From positions 1 through 36,036 of the forward strand of contig JAVVFH010000006.1 in the NCBI GenBank assembly GCA_032250585.1: a stretch of 36,036 nt of DNA, in the 5' to 3' direction. The stretch's first letter is position 1. Every line of letters starts with the position of its first letter. Shown in pieces: positions 1-8,203 of the stretch. The notes under the pieces were generated by a model. That model had not been told where the DNA came from, did no database searches, and saw only the letters and a list, made by a program, of their open reading frames with translations. Source of the DNA: JAVVFH01 sp032250585. GTDB lineage: Bacteria > Pseudomonadota > Gammaproteobacteria > Xanthomonadales > SZUA-36. A program made the translations under genes and the position numbers.

Positions 1-1
1 A

Positions 2-250
2 GCACAGATGCGCGCGCTGCTGCAACGGCTTGGGCTCGATTGGGATCCGCGGTGTTTGTCACCGCAGGACAGCGCCAATCTGGTGTCCACCGCCAGCGCG
101 ACCCAGCTGCGAGACGGCCTGTCGGCCGTCCCGCTGGGCAGTGCACGGGACTACACCGAATTCCTGCAACCGTTGCGGGATGCCTTAGGGGCGGCAGACT
201 CAACCAAAAACCCGGACCAGAGCGAGGGAGGTCAGGAAAATCGCGGCTGA
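2..250 (+). CDS. Sulfotransferase, C-terminal fragment (5' end outside window)
   Basis: The frame is open from the left edge and ends at TGA 248-250. The visible 82 residues look like the tail of a TPR/sulfotransferase-family protein: an 'LLQRLGLDWDPRCL' segment followed by 'VSTASATQLR' and a final 'YTEFLQPLRDALG' helix, the usual end of PAPS-dependent sulfotransferase domains. The P-loop-like PAPS-binding site would lie upstream and cannot be seen. The last residues after the helix are low-complexity and the stop codon itself lies inside a REP-like palindrome, so the original C-terminus may have been replaced by REP insertion. It converges on the TonB receptor at 372. Family assignment is from residue pattern only; the substrate is unknown. 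Confidence 0.6.
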   Translation, partial: AQMRALLQRLGLDWDPRCLSPQDSANLVSTASATQLRDGLSAVPLGSARDYTEFLQPLRDALGAADSTKNPDQSEGGQENRG

Positions 251-350
251 AGCCACTCCCACAACTTGGCCGAAGCGTTTCTTGTGGGAGACAAATCGCG
301 GCTGAAGCCGCTCCCACAAGAAACGTGGGAGCGGCTTCAGCCGCGATTAT
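239..350. repeat. Cluster of three REP-like palindromic repeats (BIME-like)
   Basis: Three copies of a unit with core GCGGCTGAAGCCRCTCCCAC are present: 239-264 (+ orientation, one variant base), 293-319 (+) and 325-350 (inverted). The second and third form a perfect inverted repeat with 24-nt arms (294-317 and 325-348) and a 7-nt loop. An alternative perfect 15-bp pairing exists between 276-290 and 311-325, so two mutually exclusive hairpins are possible. The cluster lies between the convergent sulfotransferase fragment and TonB receptor 1, where such elements commonly act as 3' stabilisers or transcription barriers. Confidence 0.85.
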
Positions 351-371
351 TTTCCGTCGCGCCCGAGTGAT

Positions 372-2663
372 CTAGAACCGGTAACCGACGCGCACGCCCG
401 CCGTTCGTGGCCGGTTGGTGAAGAAGGCCAGGATATTGGTCACTTCGTTGATCGCGTCGTTCTCGGCACGCTCGTCGGTTACGTTGTCCACGAACAGTTC
501 GAAACGCCACTGTTCACTCTCTAAGCGGGCGCGCAAATCCACGATCGTCGAGCTTTCAAGACGGACGTTGAACGGGTCTCTTTCGGCCGCGATGCGCGTA
601 TTGGAATCATCGGTATAGTCCACCGACCCGCCCAGTGACACTGAAAACGTGTCGAACGCCTGCCATGTATAGTCGGCCGACAGACTGGCTTTCCACTCCG
701 GGACGTTCGGGATGTCATCGCCGTCCCGGCCCTCGGTCAGCAGCGGGGGAATGTTCAGCGGCGGCGCGTCTTCTGTCAGGCGCGCGTTCGTATAGCCCAG
801 TGCGGCCATGATATTGAGCCCCGTCACCGGTCGCGCAAAGAGCTCCAGTTCCAGTCCGTCGACGCGTGCCTCGCCGGCATTCGTGAAGAACTCCGCGCCG
901 CCCAGTTCACTGACCGTTTCCAGCTGAATGTCCGACCACTCCAGGGTATAAGCGGTCGCGTTGAAAATGAGCCGGTCCTCCAGGAAGCTGGATTTGAAAC
1001 CGATTTCATAATTCCACAGTTCGTCGGAACCAAAGGTCTCCGGAATATCGAACAGCTCGCCAAAAGCGTTCAGATTCAGGCCGCCGCGACGAAAACCCTC
1101 CGAGGCCGTTGCGTAAACCAGGAAATCATCGGAGATTTGATACGCGGTATTGAATTTCAGGATAAAGCTGTCGTCGCCACCGGCCTTGGTCGGCTCCGGG
1201 CCGATCGGCGGTCCGAAAAACGGCACCAGCGCATTTTCATCGGTAACGAAATCGAAGTCGGCAAAACGAGCGCCGGCGGTCACGTCCCAACGGTCGGTGA
1301 TGCTGAAAGTCGCCTCACCGAATACGGCCGTCTCGTCGAAGCTGCGGTCGCGCACCACCGAAAGCACCGACGGCGACGACTCGTTGATGATGCCGTTGTC
1401 ATCCACGGTAAACACATTCGACGCCGATTTCAGGTCTTCCTCCTGGTGAAACAGGCCGCCGACGAACTGCAGGCGGCCGTCGAAATTGGAACTGAAACGG
1501 ATTTCGTTCGACCAGATTTCGCGGTCCTCGGGAAAGGATGAAATCGCTTTGATCGGCACCCCGAAAAACAGCAGGATCGGCGTGGAATCGAAGTTGAACT
1601 CAATTTCGCGATCATAGAGGCTGGTGGTCGCGACAATGGACCCGAAGCTCATGTCGTAGTTCGCGACCAGCGATAAAATAGTCGGGTCATCGACACGGCT
1701 GTTGCGGCTGAAATCGGTCACCTGCAGGTCGCCGGTAACCGAAAACGGGGTCTCACCCGGAAACACGAGCGCGTCGTCGCCGATGCGGTTGAAGCGTGAA
1801 CCGTCGCCGATGTCCTGTTCCTGAATCATGGCCGTGGCCGTCAGGGTCAGGTTTTCCGTAGCGTTCAGGGTCGCGATGAGGCGGGCACCCACGGTTTCTT
1901 CGTCATTGATGTCCGTGGTTCCCAGGCGAATATTGTCGATGTAGCCGCTGTTGTCGGTCGACCACGCGGCCAGGCGAACGCCGAACACGTCCTCGACGAT
2001 CGGTATGTTCAGGTGACCGTTGAAAACCCAGTTGTCACCGCCGGAATCGGTATTGCTGTATTCGAATTCAGCCGCTGCGGACCAATCCGTCAGCTCCGGC
2101 TTTGCCGAAATGATACGGATGGTACCGCCGAGGGCGCTGGCGCCGTAGAGCGTACCTTGCGGCCCGCGCAAAACTTCGATCCGTTCGATGTCGTGCAATT
2201 TGAAATCAACATTTCGTCCGCCACCCTCACCGTCGTTGAAAGCCGTGATGTTGGTCTCGTCAAAATACACGGCAGTGGTCGCCGCACCCGTGGACACGAG
2301 GCCGCGCGTGACGATCGTCTTCTCGCCGGGCCCGAGATCCTTGAAGGTTACGCCGGGCACCATGCGGACCCAGTCTTCGAAGGTCTGCACGTTCGCACGG
2401 TCGAGATCCTGCGCCGTGAGCGCCCGGATGCTGCTCGGGACATCCTGCAGAAACTGAGCTCCCCGCTTGCTGGCCGTGACGATAACTTCTTCCAGCGCGC
2501 CGCTGCCAGACTCGGCATCCTGCTGTCCGAAAGACACGACCGGAAACATGAGCGCGATGGACGATACACCGACCATCAGGGTCGTCGAGCGGCTACGTGC
2601 CGATGGCTGCGCGCCGCTGCGGTACAAGGCGTCGCGAATGGCACTGCTGATCCGTTTTTTCAT
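372..2663 (-). CDS. TonB-dependent outer-membrane receptor 1
   Basis: A 763-residue outer-membrane receptor with a long N-terminal export signal (basic start, hydrophobic stretch near residues 28-45), then a plug domain beginning 'EEVIVTASKRG' and containing 'IERIEVLRGPQGTLYGASALGG', the hallmark plug motif of TonB-dependent transporters. The remainder alternates as a beta-barrel and ends in 'VRVGYRF', with the terminal aromatic residue used by the BAM machinery. An AGGA ribosome site precedes ATG 2663. It lies about 200 bp downstream of the secreted Rid protein on the same strand. It shares a 14-residue identical block (FDSTPILLFFGVPI, residues 358-371) with TonB receptor 2 of this window, so the two are paralogues. 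Substrate unknown; siderophores, peptides or other organic ligands are all possible. Confidence 0.93.
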   Translation of the reverse strand: MKKRISSAIRDALYRSGAQPSARSRSTTLMVGVSSIALMFPVVSFGQQDAESGSGALEEVIVTASKRGAQFLQDVPSSIRALTAQDLDRANVQTFEDWVRMVPGVTFKDLGPGEKTIVTRGLVSTGAATTAVYFDETNITAFNDGEGGGRNVDFKLHDIERIEVLRGPQGTLYGASALGGTIRIISAKPELTDWSAAAEFEYSNTDSGGDNWVFNGHLNIPIVEDVFGVRLAAWSTDNSGYIDNIRLGTTDINDEETVGARLIATLNATENLTLTATAMIQEQDIGDGSRFNRIGDDALVFPGETPFSVTGDLQVTDFSRNSRVDDPTILSLVANYDMSFGSIVATTSLYDREIEFNFDSTPILLFFGVPIKAISSFPEDREIWSNEIRFSSNFDGRLQFVGGLFHQEEDLKSASNVFTVDDNGIINESSPSVLSVVRDRSFDETAVFGEATFSITDRWDVTAGARFADFDFVTDENALVPFFGPPIGPEPTKAGGDDSFILKFNTAYQISDDFLVYATASEGFRRGGLNLNAFGELFDIPETFGSDELWNYEIGFKSSFLEDRLIFNATAYTLEWSDIQLETVSELGGAEFFTNAGEARVDGLELELFARPVTGLNIMAALGYTNARLTEDAPPLNIPPLLTEGRDGDDIPNVPEWKASLSADYTWQAFDTFSVSLGGSVDYTDDSNTRIAAERDPFNVRLESSTIVDLRARLESEQWRFELFVDNVTDERAENDAINEVTNILAFFTNRPRTAGVRVGYRF

Positions 2664-2689
2664 TTGGCTTGATCCTTGGTCCTGCGTTT

Positions 2690-2711
2690 CCGGAATCGAA
2701 ATTGATTCCGG
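2690..2711. promoter_or_regulatory. Perfect palindrome upstream of TonB receptor 1
   Basis: CCGGAATC-N6-GATTCCGG forms perfect 8-nt arms ending 27 bp before the ATG of TonB receptor 1. It is not followed by a T-run in either direction, so it does not look like a terminator. It could be a repressor or activator operator, or a hairpin in the 5' untranslated RNA. No known regulator can be assigned. Confidence 0.4.
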
Positions 2712-2864
2712 GTTTCTGCCGCGGCCGGGCGCACGCTTTGGCGCACGGATTCAGGCCGCATGCTATTGAGCCTTGCGCGGCGCGTCAACGGGACTGATGG
2801 GGCTCGGACCCTATTTCCCCGGCGCCTTGTTACGCGCGTGGCGGAGCAGCCGACCGTCGCCCGG

Positions 2865-3359
2865 TCAGCGGGCCGCCCAGATCTCGTACACGACGACCAG
2901 ACCGGGAAAGGCCAGGCCGCTGACGAAACGCAGCGTACCGGCGGCCGGTTTCACCTCGACGTCGGCAAAATACCCGGCGAACTGGCCGAGCACGGAATTG
3001 AAATCATCATCTGAAATGCCTTCCACCAGCGTGAACTCGATGCGGATGATGTCGTCCCGGGTCAAATCGCTCTCTTCGAGAAACAGGTCGAGTTCATTCA
3101 GGATATAGGTCGTCTGCTCGACATAATCGTTCGGCGCCACGATCGCAAAACTATCGTCCTGCGCCGCCACGCCCGCAAACAGGTACAGCTCCTTCAGGTT
3201 CTTGATCTTCAGGCCCCAGTTGAAGATATCGCCGAAATTCGGCAGGCGCTCATTGGTCAAAGCCTCTTTCTTCAGATTCTGGCGATTGTCCGCGTTCAGG
3301 GGCATGGCCACGGCCAGTGCCAGCAAGGCTGCTGCAGTTACTGTAAAAACCCGGTTCAT
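2865..3359 (-). CDS. Secreted Rid/YjgF/YER057c-family protein
   Basis: A 164-residue protein with a clear signal peptide (residues 1 to about 23, 'TAAALLALAVAMPLNA') followed by a Rid-family domain: 'LYLFAGVAAQD' early, 'QTTYILNELDLFLEESDLTRDDIIRIEFTLV' in the middle, and 'VEVKPAAGTLRFVSGLAFPGLVVVYEIWAA' at the end. Cytosolic RidA hydrolyses enamine/imine intermediates released by PLP enzymes. Here the Arg of the usual 'P-x-R-S' active-site segment seems absent (Ala/Gly instead), so classical deaminase activity is doubtful, and the export signal is atypical. GGAG precedes ATG 3359. It is probably cotranscribed with TonB receptor 1. The family call is firm; the role is unknown. Confidence 0.8.
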   Translation of the reverse strand: MNRVFTVTAAALLALAVAMPLNADNRQNLKKEALTNERLPNFGDIFNWGLKIKNLKELYLFAGVAAQDDSFAIVAPNDYVEQTTYILNELDLFLEESDLTRDDIIRIEFTLVEGISDDDFNSVLGQFAGYFADVEVKPAAGTLRFVSGLAFPGLVVVYEIWAAR

Positions 3360-3738
3360 TTTTTTATCTCCTCATCAAAATGTTTGTCTCAATGCTATCG
3401 ATCCGCCCGCACGGCTGAGCCAAGCGGCCGGCGTGCCCAAACAGACCCGGCCCGCAGAAACTTTCTTACGCACCGAACGCCGGCCGACCGGATCGGGATG
3501 GTACCTGCTTGCGTTTTAGTCACCATGACCTAACAACGGGCTTGCACATCGCGCCTGGTTATGGACTCATAAGAACCAACATGGAGCGAGTGGCCGGCGA
3601 AAAAAGCGGCTTTGCCTCGCTTTTTTGCTGTTTTTGTCCAATTCGATACCGACTGCCTTCGGGATGGTGGCCCGGCCGCGACGCATCGGAATCAATGTGC
3701 GCTACCGGTACTGAGACAGAATCCATAGGAGACCCTTC
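3360..3738. other. Intergenic region between divergent Rid and MBL genes
   Basis: A 379-bp non-coding stretch that must hold the promoters of both divergent units. A 77-codon open frame across its right half has no family resemblance, no ribosome site and runs through a hairpin, so I do not call it. The region contains a TTGCAC box at 3542-3547 without a convincing -10 partner, and the hairpin at 3600-3626. Confidence 0.6.
3600..3626. terminator. Terminator-like hairpin flanked by A- and T-runs
   Basis: AAAAAAGCG (3600-3608) and CGCTTTTTT (3618-3626) form a perfect 9-bp stem with a 9-nt loop, the classic shape of a bidirectional intrinsic terminator, although the stem holds only three G-C pairs. 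No gene ends here: the genes on both sides point away. It may therefore be an attenuator in the leader of the MBL gene (start 3739) or the end of a small untranslated RNA. Confidence 0.5.
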
Positions 3739-4638
3739 ATGACGAGATCGCTAATCGCCGCCCTGCTGCTAGGCATCGCTGGAACCGGACACGGCCAGGT
3801 GGTGCTGCCCGACTGGGACACGGTGACCGTGAATACCACGAACCTGGGGAACGGCCTGTACGTACTGGAAGGCTTTGGCGGCAACATCGGCGTGCTGACC
3901 GGACCGGATGGCGTGCTGCTGGTGGACGATCAATACGACCAGCTTTCCGAAAAAAACCTCGCGGCCATCCGGGAACTCAGTAGTCAACCGATTCATTTTG
4001 TGATCAATACGCATTGGCACGGCGATCACGTGGGGGCGAATGCCGCCATGCAGGCGCTCGGCGCCCATATCATCAGCACCGATGAAACGCGGGTTTTTAT
4101 GGAGCAATACAATGCAACCCTGCAAGAGACTCATGACGAACAGCCCATGGCACTGCCGGTTGCGACATTCCGGGACCAGATGACGTTCCATATGAACGGA
4201 CAGCAAGTTCGCGTACTGAAAGTCCGATCCGCACACACGGCGGGAGACGCCGTCGTCGAGTTTCAGCCCGCCAACGTGATTCACATGGGCGATGCCTCGT
4301 TCAACGGCTTTTATCCTTTTATCGATGTGGCCAACGGCGGCTCCATCGACGGCATGATCGAACTGCACCAGGAAATCCACGATCGCGCGAATGACCGGAC
4401 GGTGATTGTCTTTGGGCACGGGCCGAATGGCGAGCGGGCCGATTTGCTCCGCTACCGAGCCATGCTGATGACCGTCCGCGATCGGGTAGCGGCCGCACTG
4501 GACGCCGGCATAAAGCTTGATAAACTGGTCGCTTCGACACCTCTTGCGGACCTCGACCCGGAGTACGGTGACAACCTGATCAAGGCGCCGGTACTGCTGG
4601 AAATGGTCTACAAGGACCTTTCAAAAAACGGGTGGTAG
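3739..4638 (+). CDS. Exported metallo-beta-lactamase-fold hydrolase
   Basis: A 299-residue protein with a short signal peptide (residues 1 to about 19). The zinc-binding motif HWHGDH (His92, His94, Asp96, His97) is complete. Further metal ligands are visible as 'SAHTAGDAVV', 'HMGDASF' and 'FGHGPNG'. This places it in the periplasmic MBL-fold group related to subclass B hydrolases and quinoprotein-associated MBL proteins; beta-lactamase activity cannot be claimed. AGGAG lies 7 nt before ATG 3739. The aminotransferase follows after 94 bp on the same strand, with a 10-C tract between them. Substrate unknown; ester, lactone or lactam hydrolysis are all possible. Confidence 0.85.
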   Translation: MTRSLIAALLLGIAGTGHGQVVLPDWDTVTVNTTNLGNGLYVLEGFGGNIGVLTGPDGVLLVDDQYDQLSEKNLAAIRELSSQPIHFVINTHWHGDHVGANAAMQALGAHIISTDETRVFMEQYNATLQETHDEQPMALPVATFRDQMTFHMNGQQVRVLKVRSAHTAGDAVVEFQPANVIHMGDASFNGFYPFIDVANGGSIDGMIELHQEIHDRANDRTVIVFGHGPNGERADLLRYRAMLMTVRDRVAAALDAGIKLDKLVASTPLADLDPEYGDNLIKAPVLLEMVYKDLSKNGW

Positions 4639-4732
4639 TGAACCCCCCCCCCAAAGATCCATAGGCGATCAACCCGCAAGGGTGAGCGCAGGTGCGATCC
4701 CGCAACCGAACATACCGAGGAGATGATTTATC

Positions 4733-5917
4733 GTGAAATGGCCAGCTGAAAGAATTACCCAATGCTCACCGAAGAGCTTTGGCATGTACGAAAAAGCCCT
4801 GACGCTGATGAGCCAGGGCAAGGACCTCATCCACCTGGAAGTGGGACGGCCGAATTTTGACACGCCGCAACACATCAAGGACGCCACCAAGCAAGCGCTG
4901 GACGAGGGTATCGTTCACTATGGTGACTTCGCGGGCAACCTCGATCTGCGCACCGCGCTGGCGGAAAAACTGAAGTCTTACAACCGGCTCGAAGCGGCGC
5001 CCGGGGAAATCCTCGTCACCAACGGCCTGACGCATGCCGCCTATGCGGTTTTCAGCGCGGCGATCGACCCGGGTGACGAAGTCATTCTGCTTGAGCCCTA
5101 TTATCCGCAACACGTCAACAAGATCGAGCTTGCCGGCGGCAAGGTGGTCAAGGCGCCGCTGGATGCCGAAAACGGCTATCGCATCGACGGCGACGCGATC
5201 GCAGCATGCATTACCGACAGAACGCGGATGATCGCGCTGGTCAACCCGGCCAACCCGACCGGTCGGGTGTTCACTCGCGAGGAACTGCAGGTCGTCGCCG
5301 ATCTCGCCATCAGGCATGATCTGCTGGTCAGCAGCGACGAGGTCTATGAGCAGATCACCTACGACGACAACCAGCACATCAGCATCGCCTCGCTACCCGG
5401 AATGTGGGAGCGGACTTTCAGCATGTTTGCCTTCACCAAGGCTTTCGCAATGGATGGCTGGCGCATGGGTTACGTCGTGTGCCCCGCGAAATTCATGCCG
5501 GCGCTGATGATGATCACGGTCAGCGACGTCGCCCATGTGAACGTGTTCATCCAGCACGGCGCGCTCGCGGCCATCACCGGCCCACAGGATTGCCTGGCGG
5601 AAATGGTGGCCGAAGACGACCGACGGCGGCAACTGGTCCACAGGCGCATGAACGAGATGAAAGGCGTTGTCTGCCCGCTACCGCAGGGCACGATCTACGC
5701 ATTCCCGGACGTCAGCGGCTGTGGCAAGCCGTCGCTGCAGATAGCCGATGACCTTCTGGAGGAAGCCCACGTGGTGACCGAGGACGGCGCGTTCTACGGG
5801 CCGGCCGGCGAAGGTCACCTGCGCATCTGCTTTGGTTCCGAGCCCTATGAAGTCATCGAGCAGGCCATGGACCGGATGCAGGCCTATTTCGAAAAACAGG
5901 GCGGGCGGGGGAACTGA
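4733..5917 (+). CDS. Class I/II PLP-dependent aminotransferase
   Basis: A 394-residue fold-type I aminotransferase of the aspartate/aromatic/alanine class. The motif 'FAFTKAFAMDGWRMGY' carries the PLP lysine (Lys236), 'NPANPTGRVF' is the conserved Asn loop, 'SDEVYEQITYD' contains the Asp that contacts the pyridine nitrogen, and the C-terminal 'HLRICFG' supplies the substrate-carboxylate Arg. It moves an amino group from an amino acid to a 2-oxoacid in the cytoplasm. The start is GTG 4733, supported by GAGGAG 10 nt upstream; no nearer in-frame alternative has a ribosome site. Amino donor undetermined. It converges on the NmrA-like gene with an 18-bp gap. Confidence 0.92.
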   Translation: MKWPAERITQCSPKSFGMYEKALTLMSQGKDLIHLEVGRPNFDTPQHIKDATKQALDEGIVHYGDFAGNLDLRTALAEKLKSYNRLEAAPGEILVTNGLTHAAYAVFSAAIDPGDEVILLEPYYPQHVNKIELAGGKVVKAPLDAENGYRIDGDAIAACITDRTRMIALVNPANPTGRVFTREELQVVADLAIRHDLLVSSDEVYEQITYDDNQHISIASLPGMWERTFSMFAFTKAFAMDGWRMGYVVCPAKFMPALMMITVSDVAHVNVFIQHGALAAITGPQDCLAEMVAEDDRRRQLVHRRMNEMKGVVCPLPQGTIYAFPDVSGCGKPSLQIADDLLEEAHVVTEDGAFYGPAGEGHLRICFGSEPYEVIEQAMDRMQAYFEKQGGRGN

Positions 5918-5935
5918 ACGCTCGCGCCGCGCGCA

Positions 5936-6790
5936 TCAATTGAAGCGCGCGGCGTAGTCCTGCACGAATTGCCACAGCGGTATGGGGGCCTTGCCCGTGA
6001 TCTGCGTGTAGTCCCCGGTGATCTTTGCGTTCAGGTTCAAGCGATTGAATTCGAACAATTGCAGGACGGCCGAGACGTACCAGTCGGACAGACCGGCCGC
6101 GATCAGCTGCTGCCGAAATTCTTCCTCGGGTACGTCGACGTACTGGATCTCGCGGCCGAGCACTTCGGAAAACACAGCCGCCATGTCAGCGAAGGACAAC
6201 ATCTCTGCGCCGGTTATGAGATACGTTTTGTTCTCATGCCCCGGCTGAGTCAGGGCAGCCAACGCCGCTTCGGCGACGTCGCGAATGTCGATGGGCGCCG
6301 TCCTGCCGCTGCCCATGGGCAGATAGAAGCGATCTTCGCGGGCTATGCTGTGCGCGCAAGTGAACATGTTGTCCATGAAAAACCCGGCCTGGACGATGGT
6401 ATACACCAGGCCCGACTGCCTGAGGTAATCTTCGACCTCGCCGTGGTAACGCTTGAGCACGGCCGTCGAACCGCTGTCCGCCCCGATTGCGGACAGTTTC
6501 ACCAACTGCGAAACGGCGGCCGCGCGTGCGGCATCGATGAAGTTTTTTTCCAGCAGGCACTGGTTTTCCGTGTTCGCCATCAACAGGAAGGCGCGGTCGA
6601 CATCCGCCATGGCTTTGGCCAGCGTCGCACCATCCTGCAGATCGCCGACCACCGTTTCCAGCCCGCTGGCGCGCAGCGCGTCCGCCTTTTCCGGATCGCG
6701 GACGATCGCCCGCGCGGAAAGGTTGCGCGAACGAATCAGGTCGACGAGTTTTTGCCCGGTTTTGCCGGTGGCACCGCTAAGCAGGATCAT
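5936..6790 (-). CDS. NmrA/SDR-like NAD(P)-binding protein
   Basis: A 284-residue atypical short-chain dehydrogenase/NmrA-family protein. It begins 'MILLSGATGKTGQKL', a GxxGxxG dinucleotide-binding loop immediately after the start, followed by a Rossmann pattern ('ARAIVRDPEKADALRASGLETVVGDLQD'). This is the QOR2/NmrA-like pattern of NAD(P)H sensors and quinone reductases. The frame stays open for 38 more codons upstream, but ATG 6790 sits directly before the beta-strand of the Rossmann fold and gives normal length, so I chose it. The segment around residues 130-150 ('VYTIVQAGFFMDNM') is typical of the family. It is divergent from the dehydratase at 6849, sharing a 58-bp promoter region. Confidence 0.85.
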   Translation of the reverse strand: MILLSGATGKTGQKLVDLIRSRNLSARAIVRDPEKADALRASGLETVVGDLQDGATLAKAMADVDRAFLLMANTENQCLLEKNFIDAARAAAVSQLVKLSAIGADSGSTAVLKRYHGEVEDYLRQSGLVYTIVQAGFFMDNMFTCAHSIAREDRFYLPMGSGRTAPIDIRDVAEAALAALTQPGHENKTYLITGAEMLSFADMAAVFSEVLGREIQYVDVPEEEFRQQLIAAGLSDWYVSAVLQLFEFNRLNLNAKITGDYTQITGKAPIPLWQFVQDYAARFN

Positions 6791-6848
6791 GGGACGCTTT
6801 CCAGGAATGTATGATTGAACAAACCAACACCGGAGATGATAGCAAATT

Positions 6849-7814
6849 ATGACGGAGACAAATCCCGGCGCCCCTGCGCTATACGACGTTCGAGCCGCCG
6901 CCAAGCGGCTGGCACCCTACATCATCCGGACTCCGCTCGTGCGACTGAACCTTGCGGGCGATTTCGGCGAAATTTACCTCAAGCTTGAAAACCTGCAGCC
7001 GATCGGCGCTTACAAGGTCCGATCGATGGGCAATGTGATGCTGAGCGCGGATCCCGAAACTTTGCGAAACGGCGTTTATACCGCCAGTTCGGGCAATGCG
7101 GGACTCGCGATGGCCTGGATGGCCCGGCATCTTGGCGTCGCAGCGCGCGTGTATGCGCCGCAGGGAAGCCCTGCCGCAAAGCTCGATGCCATCGAGGGTT
7201 TTGGGGCCGAGATCTGCCTGCTGGACGCCGACGAATGGTGGCAGATCATCGAGAACCGCGGTCATTCAATGGACCCCGGGGTGTACGTCGATGCGGTCCG
7301 GGACGAATTGGCGCTCGCGGGCAACGCCACCATCGGCCTGGAAATCATCGAACAGCTTCCAGATGTCGAGACGGTGATCGTGCCCTTTGGGGGAGGCGGT
7401 GTTATCTGCGGCATTGCCGCGGCGGTAGGCGAACTGAAGGCCGGCACGCGCATCATCGCCGCGGAAAGCGAAGCCGCGGCGCCCGTCACCGCGGCCCTGA
7501 AGGCCGGGCGGCCCGTCACCGTACCGATGCACGCCTCGTTCATTTCCGGGGTCGGGGCGCCCAGCGTGCTCAGCGAAATGTGGCCTTTGATCAGAAAATT
7601 TATCGACGACACGCGGGTGGTTCCGGTGTCCGCGGTAACCGCCGCCATCCGGGCGATCTGCCGACACAACCACGTGATCGCCGAAGGCGCCGGCGCCATT
7701 CCGGTCGCAGCCGCGCTGGCCGAACAGGACGTCCGTGGAAAAACCGTGTGCGTCATCACCGGCGGCAACATCGATCTGGACGTGCTGGCGCAGATCCTGC
7801 GAGCCGAGATGTGA
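6849..7814 (+). CDS. Serine/threonine dehydratase-like PLP enzyme (fold type II)
   Basis: A 321-residue enzyme of the threonine deaminase/serine racemase group. 'LENLQPIGAYKVR' carries the PLP lysine (Lys56), 'SSGNAGLAMAW' is the substrate Asn loop, and 'PFGGGGVICG' is the phosphate-binding glycine loop. The C-terminal 'CVITGGNIDLDVL' is also conserved. It lacks the regulatory ACT-like domain of biosynthetic IlvA, so a catabolic serine/threonine or 3-hydroxyaspartate dehydratase is most likely. Dehydration of serine or threonine gives pyruvate or 2-oxobutyrate plus ammonia through an enamine, the type of intermediate Rid proteins handle. ATG 6849 has a GGAG rather far upstream (13 nt). The MITE-like repeat begins 69 bp after the stop. 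Confidence 0.87.
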   Translation: MTETNPGAPALYDVRAAAKRLAPYIIRTPLVRLNLAGDFGEIYLKLENLQPIGAYKVRSMGNVMLSADPETLRNGVYTASSGNAGLAMAWMARHLGVAARVYAPQGSPAAKLDAIEGFGAEICLLDADEWWQIIENRGHSMDPGVYVDAVRDELALAGNATIGLEIIEQLPDVETVIVPFGGGGVICGIAAAVGELKAGTRIIAAESEAAAPVTAALKAGRPVTVPMHASFISGVGAPSVLSEMWPLIRKFIDDTRVVPVSAVTAAIRAICRHNHVIAEGAGAIPVAAALAEQDVRGKTVCVITGGNIDLDVLAQILRAEM

Positions 7815-7882
7815 CGCGCGCTGCGCTCCACTTTTTTAAACGGGCACTCCGGAGGGACAGCGCCGGAAGACACTCCGCCGCC

Positions 7883-8074
7883 ATCGTCCGGCGGGCAGTG
7901 TGTTCGCAGGCGTTCGCTTGCCGCTCGCTTGCGCGAGCGGTCCGCTGCAGTGCGCGGAGCGACCGGCGGGCGCTCAACTCGCTGCGCTCAGACAGGCGCG
8001 CCCTGCTTCCGGCCGCTCCTTGCGCGCTTCGCCTGCGCTCCTTATGCCTGCGAACACACTGCCCGCCGGACGAT
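7883..8074. mobile_element. MITE-like inverted-repeat element
   Basis: Perfect 29-nt terminal inverted repeats (7883-7911 and 8046-8074) enclose 134 bp of GC-rich DNA that is itself rich in hairpins, for example an 8-bp stem with 4-nt loop at 7921-7940. There is no transposase or credible reading frame inside. A second copy of the left half occurs at 35944-36036: about 83 bp align (7899-7981 with 35954-36036) with only a few mismatches. Two copies in 36 kb indicate a dispersed, non-autonomous repeat. It fills most of the 389-bp gap 7815-8203, whose remainder (8075-8203) is the leader of the amidohydrolase gene. No target-site duplication is obvious. Confidence 0.75.
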
Positions 8075-8203
8075 AGCTGAATCGCATACGTAATCAGGAA
8101 TATTTTTAGGCACCTGGCGCTAAGAGTTGTCTTGCACGCTGAATGAATATATGAAATTACTGGACGCCACTATCGGGTACGGCCTTATTCGAGGAGGAAC
8201 TAT

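Noticed and set aside
3509..3742. 77-codon open frame upstream of the MBL gene
   Set aside because: No ribosome site or family resemblance; it crosses a hairpin and overlaps the next start.
7235..8080. 281-codon frame overlapping the dehydratase
   Set aside because: Arg/His-rich shadow of the dehydratase that runs into the MITE-like repeat.
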